A stretch of DNA of 64,000 nt from Mycolicibacterium sp. P1-5 (GTDB lineage: Bacteria; Actinomycetota; Actinomycetes; Mycobacteriales; Mycobacteriaceae). A program made the position numbers and the translations under genes. Location: contig NZ_NPKT01000016.1 in assembly GCF_008329565.1 (NCBI RefSeq), positions 78,889 through 142,888 of the forward strand. The letters are read 5' to 3'. The notes under the pieces were generated by a model. The model was not told the origin of the DNA and searched no databases. It was given only the letters and a program-made list of their open reading frames with translations. This document shows positions 13,817 through 21,345 of this stretch, piece after piece; the stretch's first letter is position 1; every line of letters begins with the position of its first letter.

Positions 13817-14869
13817 ATGACCGAGCGCGACGACGACCGATACCGGCAGGCCCCGCATCCGACGGGGTACGGCGGCGGGCCGCCGACCGAGCGGCTCCCC
13901 CGCATCGAGGTCCCAACGCCGCCGATGCCCCAGGCGCCGTATCCCCCGCTGCCCCCTGCCAGGCCTGTGCGCCCGCTCAAACCCAAGCCGACGCGGGGTT
14001 GGCGCCGCGGCGTGCACACCGCGACATTCGGGCTGGTGAATCCCGGTCCCTCGCGCATGGAAAAACGACAGGCGGCGATGGAGGCCATGGTGGCCGCCCC
14101 GCTGCGTGGGCATTACAAGATCGGCGTGCTGGGCAAGGGCGGTGTCGGCAAGACGACGGTTTCGGCCAGCGTCGGATGTGTGCTGGCCGAGTTGCGGCGC
14201 GGCGACCGCGTGGTGGCGGTGGACGCCGATACCGCGTTCGGCCGGCTGGGCAGCCGGATCGACCCGCGCGCCGACGGCTCGTACTGGGAGCTGGCCAAGA
14301 ACAAGAACCTGCAGTCCTTCGCCGAGGTGCTCACCCGAATGGGCAGCAACTCGTCGGGATTGTTCGTGCTGGCCGGGGAGAACGGCAGCCGCCGAGGGAT
14401 TCTCGACCCGGCGATCTACCGCGAGGCCACCATGCGCCTGGACCGCCACTTCACGATCTCGATCGTCGATTGCGGTTCGACGATGGACGCCCCGGTCACC
14501 CAAGAGGCGATGCGGGACATGGACGCGTTGATCGTGGTGTCCTCACCGTGGCCCGATGGGGCTTCCGCTGCCGCACAGACGATGGAATGGCTTGCCGCCT
14601 ATGGAAAGACCGGGTTGATGCAGCGGTCGGTGATCGTCCTCAACGACTCTGACGGCCATTCCGACAAAAAGACCCGCGGCGTCCTGGCCGACCAGTTCCG
14701 TTCTCGGCGGCAGGCGGTTGTGGAGGTCCCGTTCGATCCGGGCCTGCGTCCGGGTGGGGTCATCAACAACACGAGCGAGATGTCGCTGCCGACCCGGCGC
14801 GCATTCGTCGAAGTGGCAGCTGTTATTTCGCAGTTCTTAGCGACCATCCCGGCCCGTGGACCCCGTTAG
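13817..14869 (+). CDS. MinD/ParA-like P-loop ATPase with proline-rich N-terminus (Rv3860-like, EspI family)
   Basis: A 350-aa protein. Residues 1-60 are rich in Pro and Arg. A linker GWRRGVHTATFGLVNPGPSRME leads into the ATPase, whose Walker A KGGVGKTT (about 107-114) is the deviant ParA/MinD type. VVAVDADTAFG and SIVDCG follow. The same design (proline-rich start, GWR..F..N.G linker, MinD domain) occurs in the ESX-2 ATPase at 24463-25494, so the two are paralogues. The position beside gltB matches Rv3860 of M. tuberculosis, which borders ESX-1 there. ATG 13817 was chosen because the conserved N-terminus starts there. The downstream kinase overlaps by 14 bases, suggesting coupling. The role in type VII secretion is inferred. 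Confidence 0.82.
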   Translation: MTERDDDRYRQAPHPTGYGGGPPTERLPRIEVPTPPMPQAPYPPLPPARPVRPLKPKPTRGWRRGVHTATFGLVNPGPSRMEKRQAAMEAMVAAPLRGHYKIGVLGKGGVGKTTVSASVGCVLAELRRGDRVVAVDADTAFGRLGSRIDPRADGSYWELAKNKNLQSFAEVLTRMGSNSSGLFVLAGENGSRRGILDPAIYREATMRLDRHFTISIVDCGSTMDAPVTQEAMRDMDALIVVSSPWPDGASAAAQTMEWLAAYGKTGLMQRSVIVLNDSDGHSDKKTRGVLADQFRSRRQAVVEVPFDPGLRPGGVINNTSEMSLPTRRAFVEVAAVISQFLATIPARGPR

Positions 14870-15608
14870 TATCGAGGGATACTCGATCCACTCGGTGCTC
14901 GGCACAGGCCGAACGGGCACTGTTTATCTGGCGAGCAGCTCCAGTCAGCGTGTTGCGCTGAAGGTCTGCCGCGCGCAATGCCCGATCCCGTTGCGTCATC
15001 CGAACATCGTGCCGGTGTACGACCGAGGTGAGCTCCCGGACGGAACACACTGGATGGCAATGCAATATGTGCCCGGCGGGGACGCTGACAATGAGCTACG
15101 GGCAGGCCGGATGTCGCCGGCTCGCACGGTGCACATCGTCTCCGACGTCGCTCGCGCCTTGGATCATGCCCACGATCACGGCGTAGCACACGGTGACGTA
15201 AAACCGTCGAACTTCCTTCTGGGAGGACAGGACTGCGTGCTACTGACCGATTTCGGTGTCGCCCCCTTCGTGAGGGACGGAATGGTATTGACGTCGGCCG
15301 CCTACGCGTCGCCGGAGATGTTGCGCGGCAAGGATATCAGCGGCCGAGCAGATGTGTACTCGTTGGGCTGCTCGCTGTTTCGGCTGTTGACCGGCAAGCC
15401 ACCGTTCTTCGACGCCGGGTCCAAAGACGACGTGGTGCAGGCGCATCTGCACCGCGAGCCACCGCAACCGACCATGTTCGCGCCGTGGCTGCCACCGGCG
15501 ATCGACCACGTCGTCGCCACGGCGATGGCAAAGGATCCGCAGCTGCGGTACCAGACTGCCGGCGAGCTGGCACGCGCGGCAACCGGAGCTCTCGCGCCGA
15601 ATCGGTAA
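14856..15608 (+). CDS. Reduced Ser/Thr protein kinase-like protein lacking the alphaC segment
   Basis: A 250-aa soluble kinase domain from GTG 14856 that overlaps the preceding ATPase gene by 14 bases. Visible motifs are the glycine loop GTGRTG (16-21), VALK (Lys36), HGDVKPSN (Asp114, Lys116, Asn119), DFG (132-134), SPE (152-154) and DVYSLGCSLF. Only about 12 residues separate Lys36 from HPN (48-50), where PknB-type kinases have about 35. The alphaC helix with its salt-bridge Glu therefore appears to be missing. The catalytic loop reads HGD, not HRD. There is no membrane segment or sensor domain after residue 250. It may be an atypical kinase or pseudokinase acting with the MinD-like neighbour. 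Activity is uncertain. Confidence 0.8.
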   Translation: MDPVSIEGYSIHSVLGTGRTGTVYLASSSSQRVALKVCRAQCPIPLRHPNIVPVYDRGELPDGTHWMAMQYVPGGDADNELRAGRMSPARTVHIVSDVARALDHAHDHGVAHGDVKPSNFLLGGQDCVLLTDFGVAPFVRDGMVLTSAAYASPEMLRGKDISGRADVYSLGCSLFRLLTGKPPFFDAGSKDDVVQAHLHREPPQPTMFAPWLPPAIDHVVATAMAKDPQLRYQTAGELARAATGALAPNR

Positions 15609-15609
15609 G

Positions 15610-17202
15610 TCAACGCCTCCCGAGAACCTTCGAGAGCACAGAGCTGAGTTGGCTCGCCGAGCGGGCAACGCCCTCGGCGCGCCAGGCGACGAAGTCGTCA
15701 GGTCGCACCAACAACGCCCCGTCCGGTGTGAGTCCCGTAGCGGCGGACCAAGCGTCACTGTCAATAATCAAGCGCTGCAGCCGAATTGGTACGCCTAGGG
15801 CCGTCGATGCGGAGGCAACGGCGTCAGACCATGCGGCGTCGTCGCCTCCGGTGAACAGTGTAAAGCCGGGTCCGACCAGATCCAGGGTGGAAACCCGGCT
15901 CTCGCCGTGGCCGACCCAGATGTGTGGGACACGGGTGCCCGGTTGCCCGCGCAGTTCATCCACGAGCGCCACGGCATCTGAATCCGCTGTCGGGTCATCG
16001 GAAGCAACAGCGGCGGAACGGTACTGGTAGCCGATCAGAACGGCGAACATCGGCGCCTCCTCTTCGACCGGCAGGTGGGTTCGGCCCTGGCCGAGCCGCA
16101 AGAAAGCCAGCGGTGGTCCGGTGAGGGACTGGCGCGCATTGAACAGACCCACGGGGTGCCGCTCATCGTGGTAGGTGGTCAGCAACGCCGGGGCGGTCGT
16201 CCCCTTCAGGACCGCGGCCAGCTTCCAGGCCAAGTTGTGCGCGCTCTGGATGGCCGTATTGGCCCCACCGGCCTTGAATGGTGGCATGGTGTGCGCCGAA
16301 TCGCCGACCAAAAATACTCGGTTACAACGAAATTGGGCAGCCACCCGCTCGTGGGGTTGCCAGGGTGCAACGTTGACGATCTCCATGTCGATCGGTTCAC
16401 CGATCGCCTTTGTCAGCAGCTCACAACAACGCTGCTCGGTGAATTGAGCAGCGGTTTCGCCTTGGGCTGGGAAGTACGTGGTGATGAACATGCCGAAGTC
16501 GTCGCGTACTTGCAAGAAGATCCCTTCGACCTCTGGATTCTTGACTTGGATGCCGTCACCAGGGCCTAGTCCTGGGACAAACCTGCGCCAGGGTGCCCGG
16601 AAGTAGATGAATACGACATAGACGGGGAGCGCGCCGTATCCACCCGTGGTCACACCGAGTGCCTCGCGGATCGGGCTGTGCACGCCATCAGCGGCGACGA
16701 GGTAGTCGGCATGCACGGTATGTGACGCCCCCGACTCCCGATCACGGATGACAGCGGTGACGCAGTTGTCGTCTTGGGTGAACGAGCTCAACTCCGTGTT
16801 GTAGAAGACCAGGCTCCCGCTGCGGCGGATCTGCGCCAAGAGCACCGGCTCGAACGCACTCTGCGGACAGTATTGCGCGGCCGGCTCGGGGCTCAGATCG
16901 ACGAATGGTGCGAAGATCGCGTTGACGTCGAAGACCCGAGACTGCTCGTCGCTGTTGAGCGCCGGCTTGGTCAACATGTCGGAAACACCCGAGGCGATCG
17001 CGTGGACCTCGTCGGCCAGTCCCAGACCGCGGAAGACCTCCAGGCTGCGAAAGCTCAGATTCCGTGCTTTCGGGTAGATGAAGACCTCGTTGCGCCGTTC
17101 GACCAGCAGCGACCGCACGCCGTGCTTGGCCAGCAACGCCGCGGTCGACAGCCCGGCCGCGCCGGCCCCGACGATCAGCACCGGGACATGTTTGGCGTCC
17201 AT
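15610..17202 (-). CDS. FAD-dependent aromatic monooxygenase (PF01494 type)
   Basis: About 530 aa. It contains the N-terminal Rossmann motif VLIVGAGAAGLSTAALLAKHG, the DG motif YLVAADGVHSPIREALG, and the GD motif RVFLVGDSAHTMPPFKAGGANTAIQ, typical of phenol/polyketide hydroxylases such as PgaE or MhpA relatives. A C-terminal thioredoxin-like region without cysteines (VSTLDLVGPGFTLFTG) fits the family. ATG 17202 has GAGGGAG just upstream. Frame extension beyond it is cysteine-rich and non-homologous. The gene follows tetR on the same strand, with a perfect 22-base palindrome between them, so an inducible hydroxylation system is likely. The substrate is unknown. The end lies one base from the convergent kinase gene. 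Confidence 0.85.
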   Translation of the reverse strand: MDAKHVPVLIVGAGAAGLSTAALLAKHGVRSLLVERRNEVFIYPKARNLSFRSLEVFRGLGLADEVHAIASGVSDMLTKPALNSDEQSRVFDVNAIFAPFVDLSPEPAAQYCPQSAFEPVLLAQIRRSGSLVFYNTELSSFTQDDNCVTAVIRDRESGASHTVHADYLVAADGVHSPIREALGVTTGGYGALPVYVVFIYFRAPWRRFVPGLGPGDGIQVKNPEVEGIFLQVRDDFGMFITTYFPAQGETAAQFTEQRCCELLTKAIGEPIDMEIVNVAPWQPHERVAAQFRCNRVFLVGDSAHTMPPFKAGGANTAIQSAHNLAWKLAAVLKGTTAPALLTTYHDERHPVGLFNARQSLTGPPLAFLRLGQGRTHLPVEEEAPMFAVLIGYQYRSAAVASDDPTADSDAVALVDELRGQPGTRVPHIWVGHGESRVSTLDLVGPGFTLFTGGDDAAWSDAVASASTALGVPIRLQRLIIDSDAWSAATGLTPDGALLVRPDDFVAWRAEGVARSASQLSSVLSKVLGRR

Positions 17203-17219
17203 CACTCCCTCGCTTCCCA

Positions 17220-17241
17220 GGCGGAACTGGATAGTTCCGCC
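17220..17241. promoter_or_regulatory. Perfect 22-bp palindrome, candidate TetR operator before the FAD monooxygenase
   Basis: Nine-base arms GGCGGAACT and AGTTCCGCC flank GGAT, 18 bases upstream of the monooxygenase start. A related 22-base imperfect palindrome sits before tetR at 17925-17946 and shares the half-site TAGTTCCG. The pairing suggests that the TetR protein binds both. It could also fold as an RNA hairpin, but no T-run follows. Confidence 0.65.
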
Positions 17242-17281
17242 TAATTCCCAATGTCGCACCCCGCGGTGAGAACCGCAACAA

Positions 17282-17914
17282 CTACTGCGCTGGCACTCCC
17301 GCAAGCGGCAAGATGACATCCTCGAGCACTCGCCGCACGTAGACACGGTCGATCGGCCGTCCCGTGATCACCCGAACCACGTTCAGGCCCAATGCGACGT
17401 CAGGAACCATGCTCAGATCGCGCCCGGACGGAATTTCGCCGCGAGCCACCGCCTGGTCGAGCACCGCCCGTATCACCTGCCGTGGAGTGGCCAGCACGAG
17501 GTCGTCGAGAGCGGAAGCCAACACGGGATTGCCCATGGCTGCCGTCGCCACTCCCACGACGACCCGAATCATCTGCAGGTCAGCATCGTTCAACTCAGGT
17601 GTGGCAGCAACTAGCGCATCTATGTCACCGCGGAGACTGCCGGTGTTCGGCGGTTCGACCGGGCCGAGTCGCCGCCTCCAATGGGCGATGGCATCGGCAA
17701 CCACTACAGCCTTCGACGGCCAGCGGCGATAGATCGCCGCCTTCCCGACACCGGCCCGCGACGCGAGAGCGTCCATGCTCAACCGCTCGTAACCCACGTC
17801 GGCGACACCCGCCAGCGTCGCGTCGAGGATCGCGGCGTCCAAGGATCGATCCAGGCGACCCGGCCGTCGCGCGCGGCCCGACGTGCCTGCGGGCTGATCA
17901 CTTTCAGGCCCCAT
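17282..17914 (-). CDS. TetR/AcrR-family transcriptional regulator
   Basis: A 210-aa repressor. The helix-turn-helix is at about residues 38-75 (YERLSMDALASRAGVGKAAIYRRWPSK). The ligand domain is helical, ending VRRVLEDVILPLAGVPAQ. ATG 17914 is supported by the proximity of the HTH and by the dyad that ends 11 bases upstream. It lies 79 bases before the FAD monooxygenase on the same strand and likely controls it and itself through the palindromes at 17220-17241 and 17925-17946. The inducer is probably the aromatic substrate of the monooxygenase (inference). Confidence 0.88.
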   Translation of the reverse strand: MGPESDQPAGTSGRARRPGRLDRSLDAAILDATLAGVADVGYERLSMDALASRAGVGKAAIYRRWPSKAVVVADAIAHWRRRLGPVEPPNTGSLRGDIDALVAATPELNDADLQMIRVVVGVATAAMGNPVLASALDDLVLATPRQVIRAVLDQAVARGEIPSGRDLSMVPDVALGLNVVRVITGRPIDRVYVRRVLEDVILPLAGVPAQ

Positions 17915-17924
17915 CCGCGTTCCT

Positions 17925-17946
17925 AACGATACCGATTAGTTCCGTT
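17925..17946. promoter_or_regulatory. Imperfect 22-bp palindrome, candidate TetR operator before tetR
   Basis: The arms AACG..AC and GT..CGTT are symmetric over 22 bases and include TAGTTCCG, the half-site also present in the perfect palindrome at 17220-17241. It sits 11 bases upstream of the tetR ATG and downstream of the eccA2 stop (17960). Autoregulation is the simplest reading. Confidence 0.55.
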
Positions 17947-17959
17947 CAAGGTGCCGCAC

Positions 17960-19807
17960 TCACAGGCTGAGCGGCACATGCTTTTCTGCACACGCGTCCG
18001 CCACGGCGGCCATGAGGTCCTGCGTCCGCAGTGTCTCGAGGTCTTCGATCGTGACCGAGCCGCGGCTGGTGCGGTTCTGTGCAGCGACCCGCGAGTCACG
18101 CAGGCGCTCGGCACGTTCGACGACGTTGCGGGCGAACCGGCCGTTCTGCATCACGTCGATACCGTGGGTGCCGTCCGGCGCAAGGTAGGCCCGCAGCTTG
18201 CGGCAGGCCGCGTTCAAGGCATCCTGTGCGGCGGGCTCGATCACCGTGGCACGCGGGCCGCCGTAGCGAATGGCGATCTCCACGAGTTCGTCGGCACTGT
18301 ACGACTCGAACCGCAACTTACGGTTGAACCGTCCTGCCAAACCCGGGTTCACCGTGAGGAATTCGTCAACCTCCTTCTCGTAGCCGGCACCGATGAAGCA
18401 GAAGTCGAACCGGTGCACCTCCAGGGCGACGAGCAGTTGGTTCACCGCCTCCATTCCGATCATGTCGGGACGACCGTCGTGGTGGCGTTCCACCAGGGAA
18501 TAGAACTCGTCCATGAACAGAATCCGCCCCAGCGAACGGCTGATCAGCTCATTGGTTTTCGGCCCCGACGACCCGATGTGTTCTCCGCAGAAGTCGGCAC
18601 GTTTGACCTCGACGATCTCCGGATGGCGGACGATCCCCAACCCCGCGTAGATTTTGCCCAACGCCTCGGCCGTCGTCGTCTTACCCGTTCCTGGCGGGCC
18701 CACCAGCAGCATGTGGTTGGTCTGGTTGGTCACCGGCAGACCGTGGGCCAACCGTAGCTCGCGCACCTCGATCTGGTCTTCGAGTTCGGCGACGGCGCGC
18801 TTGACGTCGGCCAGACCCACCTGATTGTTCAGCAGCGCACGGCCTTCGGCCAGCAGCTCAGCTCTCCGTTCGGCGTTCCCCTCCTCGGCCCGCTCGTTCT
18901 CGGACTGCTCGGTACTGACGTCCCACTTGTTGCTGCGGCTGTTGATCGTGTCCTCGTCGGTCACCACCAGCTGTAGCCGTTGATCGGCCAACGCCTGCTT
19001 GGCCGGCTCGATGAGCACGCCGTTGATCGTGGCCTTGGACAACCAGATCTGTGCCTTGTCCTCTTCGCCCAGCTGACGGTGCGCCATCCCTCGCACGTAC
19101 GCCAGATCAGCTGCGATCAAGGGAAATTCGAGTGGATCTATCGCGGTGACGGCGGTGTCCAGCAGGCTGTGCCTGCGCGCTTCCGTCCCGCGCTCGGAGC
19201 GAAGGTCTACCCGGTCGGCCCAATCCAGGGCGACGCGGCCCTGCCCCAGATGCGCGGCGGCATGCGCGGCGAGCGCGTTGGTGGCCGCTGTCACCGCCGA
19301 CATGATGATGGCCTGTGGCGGCAGCACCCGCGCCGCCTCGGCGATGACATCCGGCCAGCGCTGGGTGGCGAACATCAGATATGCCCGCACGTACTGCTGC
19401 CACTGGTGGTTTTCCCAGGTGTCGAGCAAGGCCGAATCTTTCAGTACCGCTTCGGCTTTTTCGAACTGTTTGTCGTCTACCAGCGCGCTGGCCAGCGCCA
19501 GGCCGGCGTGCGACGACTCGGTGACGGTGATCGACAGATATGGGCCTGCCTTGATCGGCGCGCCCAGCCGCACACCGAGCCGATTGGACTCGCGGTGCAG
19601 CCGGGAACCGTAGGCGTACAGCTGCTGCAAGGTGTCGAGCGCATCGTCACCCGCCGAGATGCGGCCCAACCACGCGTCGGCCATCGACGGATCGGTCCCG
19701 GTGGCATCCCGGAAGTGCCGCAGCGCGGTGGCCGGGTCGGATTCCAACGCGGCCATCGCCTGGTCGAACTGGCGCCTGGCTGCCGCGGTGTCGGTACTAC
19801 TGGTCAT
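17960..19807 (-). CDS. eccA2: ESX-2 AAA+ ATPase EccA2
   Basis: A 615-aa cytoplasmic ATPase of the CbxX/CfqX group. The N-terminal half is TPR-like (HFRDATGTDPSMADAWLGRI onwards). The C-terminal AAA+ domain has Walker A GPPGTGKT (370-377), Walker B ILFMDE (429-434) and an arginine-finger region LAGRFNRKLRF. EccA proteins are thought to release EspG from PE/PPE substrates before secretion. It is the last gene of the ESX-2 run, two bases after eccE2. The order eccE2-eccA2 at the distal end matches M. tuberculosis ESX-2 (Rv3884c-Rv3885c). Confidence 0.93.
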   Translation of the reverse strand: MTSSTDTAAARRQFDQAMAALESDPATALRHFRDATGTDPSMADAWLGRISAGDDALDTLQQLYAYGSRLHRESNRLGVRLGAPIKAGPYLSITVTESSHAGLALASALVDDKQFEKAEAVLKDSALLDTWENHQWQQYVRAYLMFATQRWPDVIAEAARVLPPQAIIMSAVTAATNALAAHAAAHLGQGRVALDWADRVDLRSERGTEARRHSLLDTAVTAIDPLEFPLIAADLAYVRGMAHRQLGEEDKAQIWLSKATINGVLIEPAKQALADQRLQLVVTDEDTINSRSNKWDVSTEQSENERAEEGNAERRAELLAEGRALLNNQVGLADVKRAVAELEDQIEVRELRLAHGLPVTNQTNHMLLVGPPGTGKTTTAEALGKIYAGLGIVRHPEIVEVKRADFCGEHIGSSGPKTNELISRSLGRILFMDEFYSLVERHHDGRPDMIGMEAVNQLLVALEVHRFDFCFIGAGYEKEVDEFLTVNPGLAGRFNRKLRFESYSADELVEIAIRYGGPRATVIEPAAQDALNAACRKLRAYLAPDGTHGIDVMQNGRFARNVVERAERLRDSRVAAQNRTSRGSVTIEDLETLRTQDLMAAVADACAEKHVPLSL

Positions 19808-19809
19808 GA

Positions 19810-21345
19810 TTAGTCCGCCAGTTCCAGCTCTCCCGAGCGTAGACTGGTCGGTTCTGTTGACACGTAACGGTTCTCGGCACGGAACAGTTCTACCTCCACC
19901 ATGTACACAGCTCCGGCGGCGTTCACTTCGACGGTAGCAGGACCGATCTGGGTGATCACCACGTCGGCCGTCCCGCGCTGCACCTCCCCGGGCCGGCCCA
20001 CCGAGATCACTGCGTTCGGGCGCGGTGCCGGCGAGACGGTTCCGTCCACCACGCTGACAGTGGTTCCCGACGCCGGCCGCGGCTGATCCGACACGGCGAT
20101 GTGCGGCATCCGAACACTCTCCCAGCGCTGCAGATCACGGGTGTGCACGGTGATCCGGTCACCTGCTCCTGCCGTGCGGATGATGATGCGTTTGGCGACG
20201 GGATCCTCGGCCGCGATATGAATACGGCTGAATTCGCCCGGGTCGCCGAGAGGCAGCAGCAGCCGGTCACCGGCGTTGACCTTGCCCAGCAGCACCCCGG
20301 ACGGACCGATCGGCAGCACCAGCGTGGCGGGGGCCCGGCCACGGGAGAGGCCGTGCAGTTCGGGTCTCGGCCCGCAGAGATTGGCGGCGACCGCGCCGGC
20401 CTGCTCGCCCGGCAGGGTCTTGAGCCTGACGCTCGGCGGGGCCGTGGGGGGCTGCGCACTACGGACAGTGATGGTCGCGGTCGCCGTTCCGTCCGGGAAC
20501 AAGGTGATGTTCTGAATTACCCCGTCGGCGCGCAGTGCCCACGCCTGCGAGAGCATTTCGGCGCTGATGTCGCGCGGCGCATATGCGTAGGTGGTCAACC
20601 AACCGGCGTCGCTGCGGGCGGTCTTCCACCGCTGGTTGTGCGACTCGAGCGCGGTGCGACCCAACCGGCGCTCCAACTCCACCATGTCAGTCGCGGTGGC
20701 CACCTTGGCACGAATCCCGGTGCAGCGCAGGCCTGCCGCAATGCGCTGGGCGGCCGCCAGCGCCGCGGTCCCTACGGTCGCGCGCCGCCGTAATGCGTCG
20801 GCGTTCTCCAGTGCCCGCAGGCGGATCACCAGCCAGGTCTCGCGTGCGCCGGCATAGGGCGGTGTGCCGATCAGGGTGTCGTACACCCGCGGATAGTCGC
20901 CAGTACTGCGGCGCCGGGAACCCGCGGTCACCACGGACAGCGACTCGATGGTCAACCCCAGACTCTGACGCATCGCGGGTAACAAGTCGCTCACGTCGAT
21001 GACGTTGCGAGTCTCGGCCGCGGCTGACCCGGTGAAAATTGTTGGGGTGTGCGCCTTTCCGATCAGCTGGACGGCCACGACGGCGACACCGTCCTGGTAC
21101 CGCACGCCACCTCCGGAGCGGTCGTTGGCCACCGTGACCGGCTCGGAAAGCGGTATCGGACGGTTGCGACGCAAATACAGGCCCGCCCACGACCACAGCG
21201 GTCGGCGCCGCCATGGGATAGCGAACAGGATCAGGCCCAGGACGAGCCCCACACCCGCACCGATCAGGCCGTAGACGATCCACCCGATCAGCCCCAGCGC
21301 CAACACGCCGAGGATCACCGCGAGCTGGATGGTGTGTCGTTTCAT
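19810..21345 (-). CDS. eccE2: ESX-2 membrane component EccE2
   Basis: A 511-aa membrane protein with two close N-terminal transmembrane segments (residues about 7-45, LAVILGVLALGLIGWIVYGLIGAG and following) and a large soluble domain. In ESX systems EccE lies at the periphery of the membrane complex. The region after residue 60 (PLSEPVTVANDRSGGGVRYQDGVAVVAVQLIG) fits the EccE domain. Position between mycP2 (four-base overlap) and eccA2 (two-base gap) identifies it as the ESX-2 member. EccE proteins diverge strongly, so family assignment rests partly on context. Confidence 0.88.
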   Translation of the reverse strand: MKRHTIQLAVILGVLALGLIGWIVYGLIGAGVGLVLGLILFAIPWRRRPLWSWAGLYLRRNRPIPLSEPVTVANDRSGGGVRYQDGVAVVAVQLIGKAHTPTIFTGSAAAETRNVIDVSDLLPAMRQSLGLTIESLSVVTAGSRRRSTGDYPRVYDTLIGTPPYAGARETWLVIRLRALENADALRRRATVGTAALAAAQRIAAGLRCTGIRAKVATATDMVELERRLGRTALESHNQRWKTARSDAGWLTTYAYAPRDISAEMLSQAWALRADGVIQNITLFPDGTATATITVRSAQPPTAPPSVRLKTLPGEQAGAVAANLCGPRPELHGLSRGRAPATLVLPIGPSGVLLGKVNAGDRLLLPLGDPGEFSRIHIAAEDPVAKRIIIRTAGAGDRITVHTRDLQRWESVRMPHIAVSDQPRPASGTTVSVVDGTVSPAPRPNAVISVGRPGEVQRGTADVVITQIGPATVEVNAAGAVYMVEVELFRAENRYVSTEPTSLRSGELELAD

